From: Duncaniella sp.
Lineage (GTDB): Bacteria; Bacteroidota; Bacteroidia; Bacteroidales; Muribaculaceae
DNA length: 64,000 nucleotides
NCBI GenBank assembly: GCA_023664955.1
Contig: JAMPEV010000001.1
Location: 1,104,123-1,168,122, forward strand
Reading direction: 5' to 3'
The notes under the pieces were generated by a model, which saw nothing but the letters and a program-made list of their open reading frames with translations, had not been told where the DNA came from and searched no databases. Positions 54,570-62,475 of the stretch are shown piece after piece. The position numbers were made by a program, and so were the translations under genes. The first letter of the stretch is position 1. The number at the start of each line of letters is the position of its first letter.

Positions 54570-56885
54570 TTACTCAGCTTTCAGCTGGTCAACGGGGTTG
54601 TCATTAGCCACACGCCATGTCACACTAACCACACATACCACAACCAATAAAAGCACTATTAACCCTGTGAGAAGATAATAAGCCCATAAATTATCGGCGG
54701 TGGCACGGAAATTCTCCATCCACAACGCTCCGACATACCATGCTGCGAGGGTTCCAATTACAGTGGCAGGAATTGCGATTTTTAGTATATCCCCACAAAT
54801 CAAACTGATAATCGATGACACCTCTGCGCCATTTACCTTTCTGACAGCGATTTCCTTGCGGCGGCGTTCCACCTCATCCCTTGTGAAACCGATGAGTCCC
54901 ATGAGAGCAATGAGCACCAAAGCCACAGCCGTGATAATTGCAGCATTGCGGAACATCAACACATCCTGATAGGATTCAGCATGGATTTTCTTCATCGGCT
55001 TAATAAACAAATCATTGTCAGGATAAGTCTCTGCCAAATAAGCTTCCAACTTCGCAAGATTTTCATCAAATGGCTTCTTAAGTCTTACAAAAGCGTAACC
55101 GTTATAACTATCAGAAACCTTTAACGCTACTGGTTTAATCTCTGTAGTAAGATCGCCTACTGAAAAATCTTTAATAACGGCTACCACGTTGAGAGTATCG
55201 CTCGACACTCTCTCAACATGTCGTCCTAAGGCATTATCACCCCAACCCATCGTCTTGGCAAAAGTTTCATTCACAACCATGTCACCGGGTTTCATATCCG
55301 CACTACCCTTAAGCAAATTCATCCGCATGAATTTAACATAATCATCGCCGACCCATTCTACACGAGTGTTAAACAACGTTTTATCCTTCGCATCATACAC
55401 CATGTCTCCGCTAAATCCCCACAAGGGATTGGATATAGCCCATGTCACATCTTCAACAAAGGGTTGTGTCTTCATTCCCCCTAAAAATATATCTCTGCGA
55501 AGATCCTTTTTCATATTTGGAATACCCACACAAACTGTGTCAGAATAATCGAAACCGAGGTCATGGTGAAGTATATCATAATATTGAACAGCTACCGTAG
55601 CGAGTAAGCCTGCCACAAACGACACACCGCCAATCTGCACGAAGAGAAGGGTACGTTTCCACGCGCTATTCTTGTCGGTGAAACGACGGAACACTTGTGT
55701 GACAGGAATTTTAGAGAATAATTTACCGGGCAAAAGACCTCCCACCAAGAAGAAAAACAACAGAATCAAACCAGATACCCACACATGAGATGGCGATAGC
55801 ATTTCAGGAATCGTCAAATTGATAATTTCCTGAATTATAGTCTCAAATGTGAATAGCAACGCAATCATCAGAATCAACGACAAGAACAGAATCACAGCTG
55901 TCTCGCCGAGAAACATACCCATCACAGTGCCACCGGTCGCACCGGAACATTTATGAACACCAATACCCTTAGCCCGACGGCTCAACGAGGCTATTGTAAT
56001 CAACACATAGTTGAGAGTAGTCATAAGAAGCAACGAAACCCCGAGCACCCACATCACAAGATTCATCTTCTTCACTTGATCGTATCCAAGAAAAGTGTCG
56101 CGAATAGGAGCAGCTGTAACAAACGTCTTCACCTCATCCGTATCCTGCGCATGCTGATGATACATATCGTTTAATATCTTATTCAACTCTGTGTATGTGA
56201 GCTTGACATCCTCACGTAAGCGAAGATATGTGGGCCAGGAGTCGGCTCCTTCCCAGCGGAAACGGTGACGTATCTGACTTGGAAAGCTCGGGAATGATAA
56301 CAAGGCGTTGAAATGACTCAGAGTGATGTTTTCAGGCACATCCTTAAATATACCCTTAACGGTTATAGTAATCTCCTTGTCAGCCATAAGGGTTCTACCT
56401 ATCGGATCCTCATCTCCATAAAGTTTCTTAGCCACAGACTCACTGAGATATATAACATTAGGCAGAGCGAGGTCATATATTGGCTGTCCCGAAAGCACTT
56501 CTATGCCCATAGTCTCGAAAAAAAGTGAGTCACTTGCCATCACCTCCAAATCAAGACGGGAATCACCATCGAATAAGTCAACATAGGGACGGCTATAAAT
56601 ATTTGTCGCAGCCTTTACATATTCCGACATCTCGTCATAGATACCACCGGAAAGTTTTCCCACGCATGACTCATATGGTCCCATCTTCTCTCCGTTAATA
56701 TCGTAGGACATCCACACCTGGTAAAGGCGGTTATAATCCTTAAAACAGGTGTCGTAACTGTAGTTATACTCCAATCGGGTGAATACAACACAGCACACAA
56801 GTAAGCCTACCGCCACCGATACTATCTTGATGGCATTCGCCCACTTTTGGGCAAGCATAGTGTGAATTAGATAATAAAACTTCAT
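54570..56885 (-). CDS. Large FtsX/MacB-type ABC transporter permease
   Basis: The 771-residue protein is a tandem form of the MacB/FtsX permease: helix (about 16-36), MacB_PCD periplasmic domain, three helices (about 280-390), a second helix near 410-430, a second periplasmic domain and three final helices (about 655-765). Two coupling-type segments are visible, SLSRRAKGIGVHKCSGATGG and EVERRRKEIAVRKVNGAEVS. This duplicated layout is typical of Bacteroidota exporters. With the ATPase it probably moves a peptide or lipid-linked substrate or senses an antimicrobial. A hairpin-forming stretch (AGACTCT/AGAGTCT, 54523-54546) lies between it and the ATPase gene. Confidence 0.9.
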   Translation of the reverse strand: MKFYYLIHTMLAQKWANAIKIVSVAVGLLVCCVVFTRLEYNYSYDTCFKDYNRLYQVWMSYDINGEKMGPYESCVGKLSGGIYDEMSEYVKAATNIYSRPYVDLFDGDSRLDLEVMASDSLFFETMGIEVLSGQPIYDLALPNVIYLSESVAKKLYGDEDPIGRTLMADKEITITVKGIFKDVPENITLSHFNALLSFPSFPSQIRHRFRWEGADSWPTYLRLREDVKLTYTELNKILNDMYHQHAQDTDEVKTFVTAAPIRDTFLGYDQVKKMNLVMWVLGVSLLLMTTLNYVLITIASLSRRAKGIGVHKCSGATGGTVMGMFLGETAVILFLSLILMIALLFTFETIIQEIINLTIPEMLSPSHVWVSGLILLFFFLVGGLLPGKLFSKIPVTQVFRRFTDKNSAWKRTLLFVQIGGVSFVAGLLATVAVQYYDILHHDLGFDYSDTVCVGIPNMKKDLRRDIFLGGMKTQPFVEDVTWAISNPLWGFSGDMVYDAKDKTLFNTRVEWVGDDYVKFMRMNLLKGSADMKPGDMVVNETFAKTMGWGDNALGRHVERVSSDTLNVVAVIKDFSVGDLTTEIKPVALKVSDSYNGYAFVRLKKPFDENLAKLEAYLAETYPDNDLFIKPMKKIHAESYQDVLMFRNAAIITAVALVLIALMGLIGFTRDEVERRRKEIAVRKVNGAEVSSIISLICGDILKIAIPATVIGTLAAWYVGALWMENFRATADNLWAYYLLTGLIVLLLVVVCVVSVTWRVANDNPVDQLKAE

Positions 56886-57264
56886 ATCTTTAATTTTATT
56901 CAGATTTCATTACAACTTTTTTTCTGCAAATTTAATACTAAAATTTGCATATTTTATATAGGTAATTGATTCTAAATATATTACCTGTACGCAATAAAAA
57001 CAAAACTGTAAAAAATTTTTACGTACGTATATTAAGGGAATCTGAGGAATTTTGGGACTCGGAGCTTTCTGAAATCTCAGTAAGCTCCGAGAACTCTCAT
57101 TTCCCTCCCCTACATTGTCAATAGTCAACGTAATCCAATTAATGTTAAACCTCTATTAACCATGAAACTTTACACTCATAGATATGGTTATTTAAATACA
57201 TAGACGAAAAGAATATCCTAAACAAAATCGAATATACTAACGTAAAAACATACATATTTAAGCT
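56886..57264. other. Gene-free region with a hairpin, between the permease and the glutaminase-like gene
   Basis: No coding frame of note. The stretch 57058-57067 (CTCGGAGCTT) pairs perfectly with 57082-57091 (AAGCTCCGAG), and outer GGGAA/TTTCCC segments (57036-57040 with 57100-57105) can extend the structure. The rest is A/T-rich and no full promoter consensus was found for either divergent gene. Confidence 0.55.
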
Positions 57265-58224
57265 ATGGACAGAAAAATAAAAATGGCAGATGTAAAGGCT
57301 GCCGTATCTGAAGCATACGATAAATATAAAACAGAAACCGAAGGCACAGTCGACCCTCGTGTCGCTGGAATGAACGATGGCAAATTCGGCATTTCAGTGC
57401 GTCTTATCGACGGGCGAAAAGTTGACCTTGGTGATACACAGGCACAGTTTCCTATGGAGGGCATAAGCCGTATCCCTGTGGCAATCCAACTCCTTACCCA
57501 GATGAATCCCATGGACTTGGTTATGAAGATGGGACTTGACAAGAAGGGGTGCGGATGTGGTTATAAAGTTCCAGCCAACGACAAATCTACCGCGGAAGAA
57601 AAACATATCAAGTTACATAAGAGAGGCGTTCGCGCAGTCAGCCTTGTAGAACCAATCGGAGACTATGACGGCAAGATGGAGATACTTTCCAATCTTATGA
57701 CAGAACTCATGGGTGCATCGCCAGTGCTCGACGATAAAATCTATAAATTAGAGAAGAAAGCCAACGAGGATAATGACACTATCAACAAGCTCGCAGCAGC
57801 TGATTTTGAGCTTTACGATTCTTCAGAAATATCCATTGACCTCTACTCACGGCTCCGCTCAATGCTTGTTACTGCTGAAAAATTAGCAGAAATGGGTGCG
57901 ACAATCGCCGCTGACGGTGTTAATCCGGATTCAAAGGCAGTGGTGTTCGACGGCACACTTTCAGCCACTGTATGCGCAATGATAGCATCCAAAGGACCAA
58001 AGAAGATGAGACGTCCATGGCTTATTCTCACTGGCACACCTGCTATGAGCTGTTATGCAGGTGGTTTCATAGCCGTAGTGCCGGGATTTGGTTCTATTGC
58101 AGCATTTTCACCAGAGCTTAACGAAGCTAAGGTGCCTGTAAAGGCAGCAAAAGCTATTAAAGATATTCTCAATCAGCTCCAGTTAAACGCTTTCTCAAGC
58201 GCGAGGGTGGATGTGGTTGACTAA
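57265..58224 (+). CDS. Glutaminase-fold protein lacking the catalytic Ser and Lys
   Basis: The 319-residue protein follows the serine-dependent glutaminase (GlsA) fold over most of its length: FGISVRLIDGRKVDLGDTQAQF near 41-62, IDLYSRLRSMLVTAEKLAEMGATIAADGVNP near 191-221 and the end block GTPAMSCYAGGFIAVVPGFG (257-276). In active glutaminases the block F-S-I-Q-S-I-S-K supplies the catalytic Ser-x-x-Lys pair; here it reads F-P-M-E-G-I-S-R, so the Ser is Gly66 and the Lys is Arg69. Ligand-side residues such as Glu163, Asn170 and Tyr194 appear kept, and the PAKSG block is PAMSC. A segment with three Cys (KKGCGCGY) lies near 95. I infer a non-hydrolytic or re-purposed role. No functional neighbour is evident. 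Confidence 0.8.
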   Translation: MDRKIKMADVKAAVSEAYDKYKTETEGTVDPRVAGMNDGKFGISVRLIDGRKVDLGDTQAQFPMEGISRIPVAIQLLTQMNPMDLVMKMGLDKKGCGCGYKVPANDKSTAEEKHIKLHKRGVRAVSLVEPIGDYDGKMEILSNLMTELMGASPVLDDKIYKLEKKANEDNDTINKLAAADFELYDSSEISIDLYSRLRSMLVTAEKLAEMGATIAADGVNPDSKAVVFDGTLSATVCAMIASKGPKKMRRPWLILTGTPAMSCYAGGFIAVVPGFGSIAAFSPELNEAKVPVKAAKAIKDILNQLQLNAFSSARVDVVD

Positions 58225-58324
58225 TGCATCGAAAAACACAAAGGGTTCTGAGCAGTTTTGAAATCACATTCAAAAGTAGCTCACATCATAAACGATAAGG
58301 AATCCTTGACACACAATTGGTACG

Positions 58325-58357
58325 GGTCGTAGGTCGCAAGATTTACGACCTGTATTT
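58325..58357 (+). terminator. Terminator of the glutaminase-like gene
   Basis: GGTCGTA (58325-58331) and TACGACC (58344-58350) form a 7-bp stem followed by TGTATTTTTT. Confidence 0.65.
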
Positions 58358-58388
58358 TTTGTCAACTCGTGGGGTTTAGTTATCTTTG
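58358..58388 (+). promoter_or_regulatory. Promoter of the DUF115 gene
   Basis: TTTG (58358-58361) and TATCTTTG (58381-58388) are 19 bases apart, a full consensus match, 21 bases before the ATG at 58409. Confidence 0.75.
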
Positions 58389-58408
58389 TTGGACAATTCT
58401 CTGATGTT

Positions 58409-59275
58409 ATGGATAAAAGTGTTTCGGACAAATTAGCTGAATTTAGCAATAATCTCGGTGCCACAATCAAGAGCTTGGTAAAAATTGCCACACAAGCCCA
58501 CAGGGTAACAATAAAGTCTATGGCGCGGAATGATGAACGGCTCATCATCATGGGCAATGGACCTTCATTGGCTGATAATATCAGCAATGACTTGGAACTC
58601 CTTCGGGATGCAAAAACGCTTGCAGTGAACTTTGCCGCTAATGCTGATGAATTCACATTACTGAAGCCTGATTTTTATTTGTTAGCTGACCCTCATTTCT
58701 TCAACGGACACAAGACGGACCCCAACGTTGAGAAGCTATCCAATAGTTTCAACGAAAAAGTGACTTGGGAAATGAAGTTATATATCCCAGCACGGTACTC
58801 GAAGGATTGCTTGGGAATCACAAATCCACACATCCAGGTTGAGACATTTAATTTCATTGGTATTGAAGGATTCAAGTGGTTTACCTCAGCTACTTATTCC
58901 GCCGGATTGGGTATGCCTCGCCCGCGCAATGTCCTTATCCCGGCAATAATGCTTGGCATACTGATGGGATTTAAGGATATATATATTATAGGTGCTGACC
59001 ACAGCTGGATCAGGACTCTTGATGTGAATGAGCATAATGAGGTGGTGACAGTGCAACCTCATTTCTATGAAGATAACAACGATGAGCGTTCACGCGTCAC
59101 CTCAGTATATAAAAATGTGCGGCTACATGAAATACTCCTTAGCTTTCATGTGGCATTCAAGGCCTATCATCAGATAGCGGCCTATGCCAAGCAGCGCGGT
59201 GTTAATATCTACAATTCCACCCCAGGATCATTCATCGACGCATTCCCGAGGAGGAAGTTGAGAGTTGAGGATTGA
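58409..59275 (+). CDS. DUF115 (MptE-like) protein
   Basis: The 288-residue protein matches the DUF115/6-hydroxymethylpterin pyrophosphokinase MptE-like family: IIMGNGPSLADNISNDLELL near residue 48, AVNFAANADEFTLLKPDFYLLADPHFF, and FKDIYIIGADHSWIRTLDVNE near 200. In bacteria such proteins usually lie in flagellar or surface-polysaccharide gene clusters (for example Maf-type or LPS modification). Here it stands alone with its own promoter and terminator, so the function cannot be inferred from context. No signal peptide or membrane helix is present. Confidence 0.85.
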   Translation: MDKSVSDKLAEFSNNLGATIKSLVKIATQAHRVTIKSMARNDERLIIMGNGPSLADNISNDLELLRDAKTLAVNFAANADEFTLLKPDFYLLADPHFFNGHKTDPNVEKLSNSFNEKVTWEMKLYIPARYSKDCLGITNPHIQVETFNFIGIEGFKWFTSATYSAGLGMPRPRNVLIPAIMLGILMGFKDIYIIGADHSWIRTLDVNEHNEVVTVQPHFYEDNNDERSRVTSVYKNVRLHEILLSFHVAFKAYHQIAAYAKQRGVNIYNSTPGSFIDAFPRRKLRVED

Positions 59276-59297
59276 ACTCTGGGGACTCTGAGATATA

Positions 59298-59340
59298 AAA
59301 AAGTCAGCACTTTGAATAAAATGCTGACTTTTTTTATTTT
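59298..59340. terminator. Bidirectional terminator between the DUF115 gene and tkt
   Basis: AAAAAGTCAGCA (59298-59309) and TGCTGACTTTTT (59322-59333) make a 12-bp stem with T-rich sequence after it in both directions. Confidence 0.85.
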
Positions 59341-59356
59341 TAGGCGAATTTATCCT

Positions 59357-61390
59357 TTATTTTTCGAGGAATTTCTCTATACGCGCTTTTACTGCGTCGA
59401 CTGTGAAACCGAATTTTTCATCGAGCACTTTATAGGGTGCTGATGCGCCAAAGTGGTCAAGACCGAACACTTCTCCGCCTGCGCCCACAAGTTCACGGAG
59501 AGTAGAGGGAAGCCCTGCGGTGAGACCATATGCAGGTACTGAGCGAGGTATTACAGCCTCACGGTAATCAACATCCTGAATGTTGAACAACCCTATCGAG
59601 GGAACAGATACCACACGTGCTTTCTTACCTTCCTCAGCAAGTTTCTGAGCCACTTCGCAAAGGAGTGAAACTTCTGAACCGTTAGCTACGAGGGTGACAT
59701 CGGGATTCTCGGCTTCAACTACCACATAACCACCTCGACGACATCCGGCATTAGCTTCTGCGAAACGATCACCTGATGCTGCCGGGAGATCAGGAATATT
59801 CTGGCGTGAAAGGATGAGAGCTGACGGCGTCTTGAAGTTTTCCATTGCCATAGCCCAAGCCACTGATGTCTCAGCGGCGTCACCGGGACGAAGCACGAGC
59901 ATTGAGGGCTCACCGTTGAAATTGCGGAGCTCTTCCATGAGACGAAGCTGTGCTTCCTGCTCAACAGGCTCGTGAGTAGGACCATCTTCACCTACGCGGA
60001 ATGCATCATGAGTCCAGATATACTTAACCGGAAGTTCCATGAGTGCAGCCATACGCACTGCTGGCTTCATATAGTCACTGAATACGAAGAATGTACCGCA
60101 AGCGCCGATGACACCACCATGAAGCACTATGCCGTTCATCACGGCAGCCATGGTAAGCTCAGTGACACCACAGTGGAGGAATGCGCCGGAGAAATCTCCC
60201 TTAGTGAAGGGATGGGTTTTCTTCAGGAAAGCGTCAGTCTTGTCGGAGTTTGCGAGGTCGGCTGATGACACAATCATATTGTTTACCTTCTCGGCGAGAA
60301 CACCAAGGACATCGGCTGATGCCTGACGGCTTGCAATACCGGGTTTGTGAGGAATTGCCTTCCAATCAATCTCGGGGAGCTTATTGTCAAGGAATGTGTG
60401 AAGTTCCTTAGCGAGTTCGGGATTGGCAGCTTCCCAAGCAGCCTGCTGTTCACGGCGAGCCTTAACAATCTTACGGAGCTCGGCGTGGCGAGCCTCGTAG
60501 AGAGCCTTAACATCATCGAAAATAACCCAAGGATTCTCGGGGTCCGCACCCAGGTGCTTCATTGTGGCTGCATAGTCGGCACCCGATGCACTAAGAGGTT
60601 GTCCGTGAGTGCTGCACTGTCCTTCGAAGTTTGAACCATCAGCCTTAACAACGCCTTTACCCATCACAGTGTGACCAATGATGATTGTGGGACGTTCTTT
60701 CTCACCCTGGGCTTCAACGATAGCCTTAGCAATCTCTTCAGGGTTATTACCGTTGATCTCGAGAACGTTCCAGCCCCATGCACGATACTTGGCTGCGACA
60801 TCTTCGCGGTCCACAGCGTCAACCATCGTTGAGAGCTGCACCTTGTTGCTATCGTAGAACATTATGAGGTTGTGAAGACCAAGGTAACCGGCGAGACGAC
60901 CTGCACCCTGTGAGATTTCCTCCTGAATACCACCGTCGGAGATGAAAGCATAAGTCTTGTGGCTCATCCATTCACCGAAGCGGGCTGTAAGGAAACGTTC
61001 TGCTATTGCACATCCCACAGCCATGGTGTGACCCTGGCCAAGAGGGCCGGAAGTGTTTTCAACGCCACGTTCGGGGTGAAGCTCGGGATGACCGGGAGTG
61101 GGTGAGCCCCACTGGCGGAATTGCTGTAGCTCAGCTACTGTGTAGTGTCCGAATAGCGCAAGGACACTATAGAGCATAGGCGACATGTGGCCCGGATCAA
61201 GGAAGAAACGGTCACGACCAAGCCACTTACCATCATCGGGATCAGTGATAAGAAACTGAGAGTAAAGCACATTCACGAAATCAGCTCCTCCCATAGCGCC
61301 TCCGGGGTGACCGGACTTAGCTTTTTCTACCATAGAAGCGGCTAGGATTCGGATATTGTCCGCCGCATGGTTAACTGCAGTTAGATTCAT
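59357..61390 (-). CDS. tkt: Transketolase
   Basis: Transketolase moves two-carbon units between sugar phosphates in the non-oxidative pentose phosphate pathway and needs thiamine diphosphate. The 677-residue length is the usual one. The N-terminal block NIRILAASMVEKAKSGHPGGAMGGADF and the motif TSGPLGQGHTMAVG are present. The thiamine-diphosphate motif appears as ISDGGIQEEIS, where GDG is usually read GDGcmqEG; the central WTHDAFRVGEDGPTHEPVEQ is standard. It has its own minus-strand promoter and lies alone between the DUF115 gene and a long gene-free region. Confidence 0.96.
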   Translation of the reverse strand: MNLTAVNHAADNIRILAASMVEKAKSGHPGGAMGGADFVNVLYSQFLITDPDDGKWLGRDRFFLDPGHMSPMLYSVLALFGHYTVAELQQFRQWGSPTPGHPELHPERGVENTSGPLGQGHTMAVGCAIAERFLTARFGEWMSHKTYAFISDGGIQEEISQGAGRLAGYLGLHNLIMFYDSNKVQLSTMVDAVDREDVAAKYRAWGWNVLEINGNNPEEIAKAIVEAQGEKERPTIIIGHTVMGKGVVKADGSNFEGQCSTHGQPLSASGADYAATMKHLGADPENPWVIFDDVKALYEARHAELRKIVKARREQQAAWEAANPELAKELHTFLDNKLPEIDWKAIPHKPGIASRQASADVLGVLAEKVNNMIVSSADLANSDKTDAFLKKTHPFTKGDFSGAFLHCGVTELTMAAVMNGIVLHGGVIGACGTFFVFSDYMKPAVRMAALMELPVKYIWTHDAFRVGEDGPTHEPVEQEAQLRLMEELRNFNGEPSMLVLRPGDAAETSVAWAMAMENFKTPSALILSRQNIPDLPAASGDRFAEANAGCRRGGYVVVEAENPDVTLVANGSEVSLLCEVAQKLAEEGKKARVVSVPSIGLFNIQDVDYREAVIPRSVPAYGLTAGLPSTLRELVGAGGEVFGLDHFGASAPYKVLDEKFGFTVDAVKARIEKFLEK

Positions 61391-61482
61391 TTGGTTAGTA
61401 GTTATTTGCTTTTAATAAATGTATTCAACGTGATGAAATTAAATGCCTCTGCCGCCATCAAGGGCGTTATCGTGCATCGTTG

Positions 61483-61490
61483 CAAATTTA
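61483..61490 (-). promoter_or_regulatory. -7 element of tkt
   Basis: Minus-strand TAAATTTG lies 93 bases before the tkt start and just downstream of the terminator at 61533-61502. The upstream half of the consensus is not clear. Confidence 0.5.
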
Positions 61491-61501
61491 CGAATAAAAA
61501 A

Positions 61502-61533
61502 CGAATTCCCTGTCATAAACGACAAGGAATTCG
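61502..61533 (-). terminator. Minus-strand terminator upstream of tkt
   Basis: CGAATTCC-TGTC and GACA-GGAATTCG form a 12-bp stem with one internal mismatch and a 6-base loop. On the minus strand it is followed by GTTTTTTATT, so it ends a transcript that comes from the gene-free region rather than one from tkt. Confidence 0.7.
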
Positions 61534-62054
61534 ACACACAATAGTAACAAATGATAGATGTACCCCTTTTCACAAAGTGATATCATCTATTGGCTTGCTC
61601 TTGAGCCAAATTAACTAAGAGCAATCTCGTTACATCCCAAGTGCGTGGGATAATTGGAAGGGGGCATTCGTGACTCAGGTATGAACCCTCATCATATATG
61701 CTCGTTAGTTGAAGCCCCCTTTTTGACATTGAGGTCGACAATCTGTCGAGCAATCAGAGCCATCTTATGATGACACTGCCGCCTCACACATAATAAATAT
61801 ACTTTGAAATTTAGTTTGCTTGCTTTAACAATTGGAGAGATGCCAATCCCATTGATTGATTTTCCCTAAGCATACCATATACCCGATTTTCAAGTGGGCA
61901 TTATACGTTAGATACAAGATGAGATTATACAATTCCGATTTTTCAGTAAGTGTCCCGCAAAATCCGCTTGACGGCGGGATGAGTAAGTTTCAATCAGTAT
62001 ATGTTTTTATGTAATGACTCTATAGTTGTGACAATTTGTCTACATTTCACATTG
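61502..62054 (-). ncRNA. Candidate structured RNA of about 550 bases
   Basis: Bounded by a consensus promoter (62084-62055) and an intrinsic terminator (61533-61502), both on the minus strand. The most structured part is 61553-61721: stems 61658-61665/61714-61721 (8 bp), 61634-61639/61646-61651 (6 bp) and a pseudoknot in which 61590-61595 pairs with 61604-61609 while 61595-61602 pairs with 61617-61624. No match to RNase P, tmRNA, SRP or known riboswitch motifs was noticed. It could instead be a long tkt leader, or a decayed small gene. Confidence 0.4.
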
Positions 62055-62084
62055 CAAAATTATATAAAGTTGGGGAATTTGCAA
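62055..62084 (-). promoter_or_regulatory. Minus-strand promoter in the gene-free region
   Basis: On the minus strand TTG (62084-62082) and TAATTTTG (62062-62055) are 19 bases apart. No gene starts downstream for about 660 bases. Confidence 0.6.
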
Positions 62085-62360
62085 GATATTTTTTTAAAAA
62101 AAACATCATTAGAGGTACTTAAAATTAAGATATGCCCCCATATTATCCTATTTTTCTGATTTATTGGTTACTTTTTTAACTTAAAATTCATTCTCCACTT
62201 GGGTATCGTCACATAACTTATGATGAAATAACCTGACACCATCTTGAAAAGAGGTAATAGAAGCCAAAAGTGAGGCTATATGTGTGCTAAATGTGTGCTA
62301 AATATGAATAATCTCAAACATTTCCACCTATATTATACTCGATAGATTGAAAAAATTTTT

Positions 62361-62368
62361 TATCTTTG
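62361..62368 (+). promoter_or_regulatory. -7 element of the MFS transporter gene
   Basis: TATCTTTG is a perfect -7 match 108 bases before the ATG; the leader of about 100 bases shows no clear structure. Confidence 0.55.
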
Positions 62369-62475
62369 CCGAAAGGAATCTTTTGATAATATATCATGAG
62401 AATCTAATCCCTGTAATCTAATCATTTGTACTTAATTATCAAACAAATAACCAACAACTCTATTAACTTAAGAAA

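Larger units (their letters stand above)
61391..62475. other. Long gene-free region with promoter, structured and terminator signals
   Basis: No long open frame is credible over 1,085 bases. On the minus strand it has a promoter at 62084-62055, many stable hairpins (61953-61979, 61734-61749, 61658-61721, 61634-61651), an H-type pseudoknot candidate (61590-61624) and a terminator at 61533-61502 followed by T residues. A 48-codon frame (61729-61583, minus; starts MSKRGLQLTSIYDEGSYLSH) lies inside and may be chance. On the plus strand, a -7 element at 62361 serves the MFS gene. A direct repeat of TGTGTGCTAAA occurs near 62281-62303. Confidence 0.6.

Noticed and set aside
61391-61618. Plus-strand frame of 75 codons upstream of tkt
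   Set aside because: It runs across the tkt promoter and the minus-strand terminator and has no recognisable features.
62036-62060. GTTGTGACAATTTGTC, similar to the start of some type II CRISPR repeats
   Set aside because: It occurs once, with no spaced copies and no cas genes nearby.
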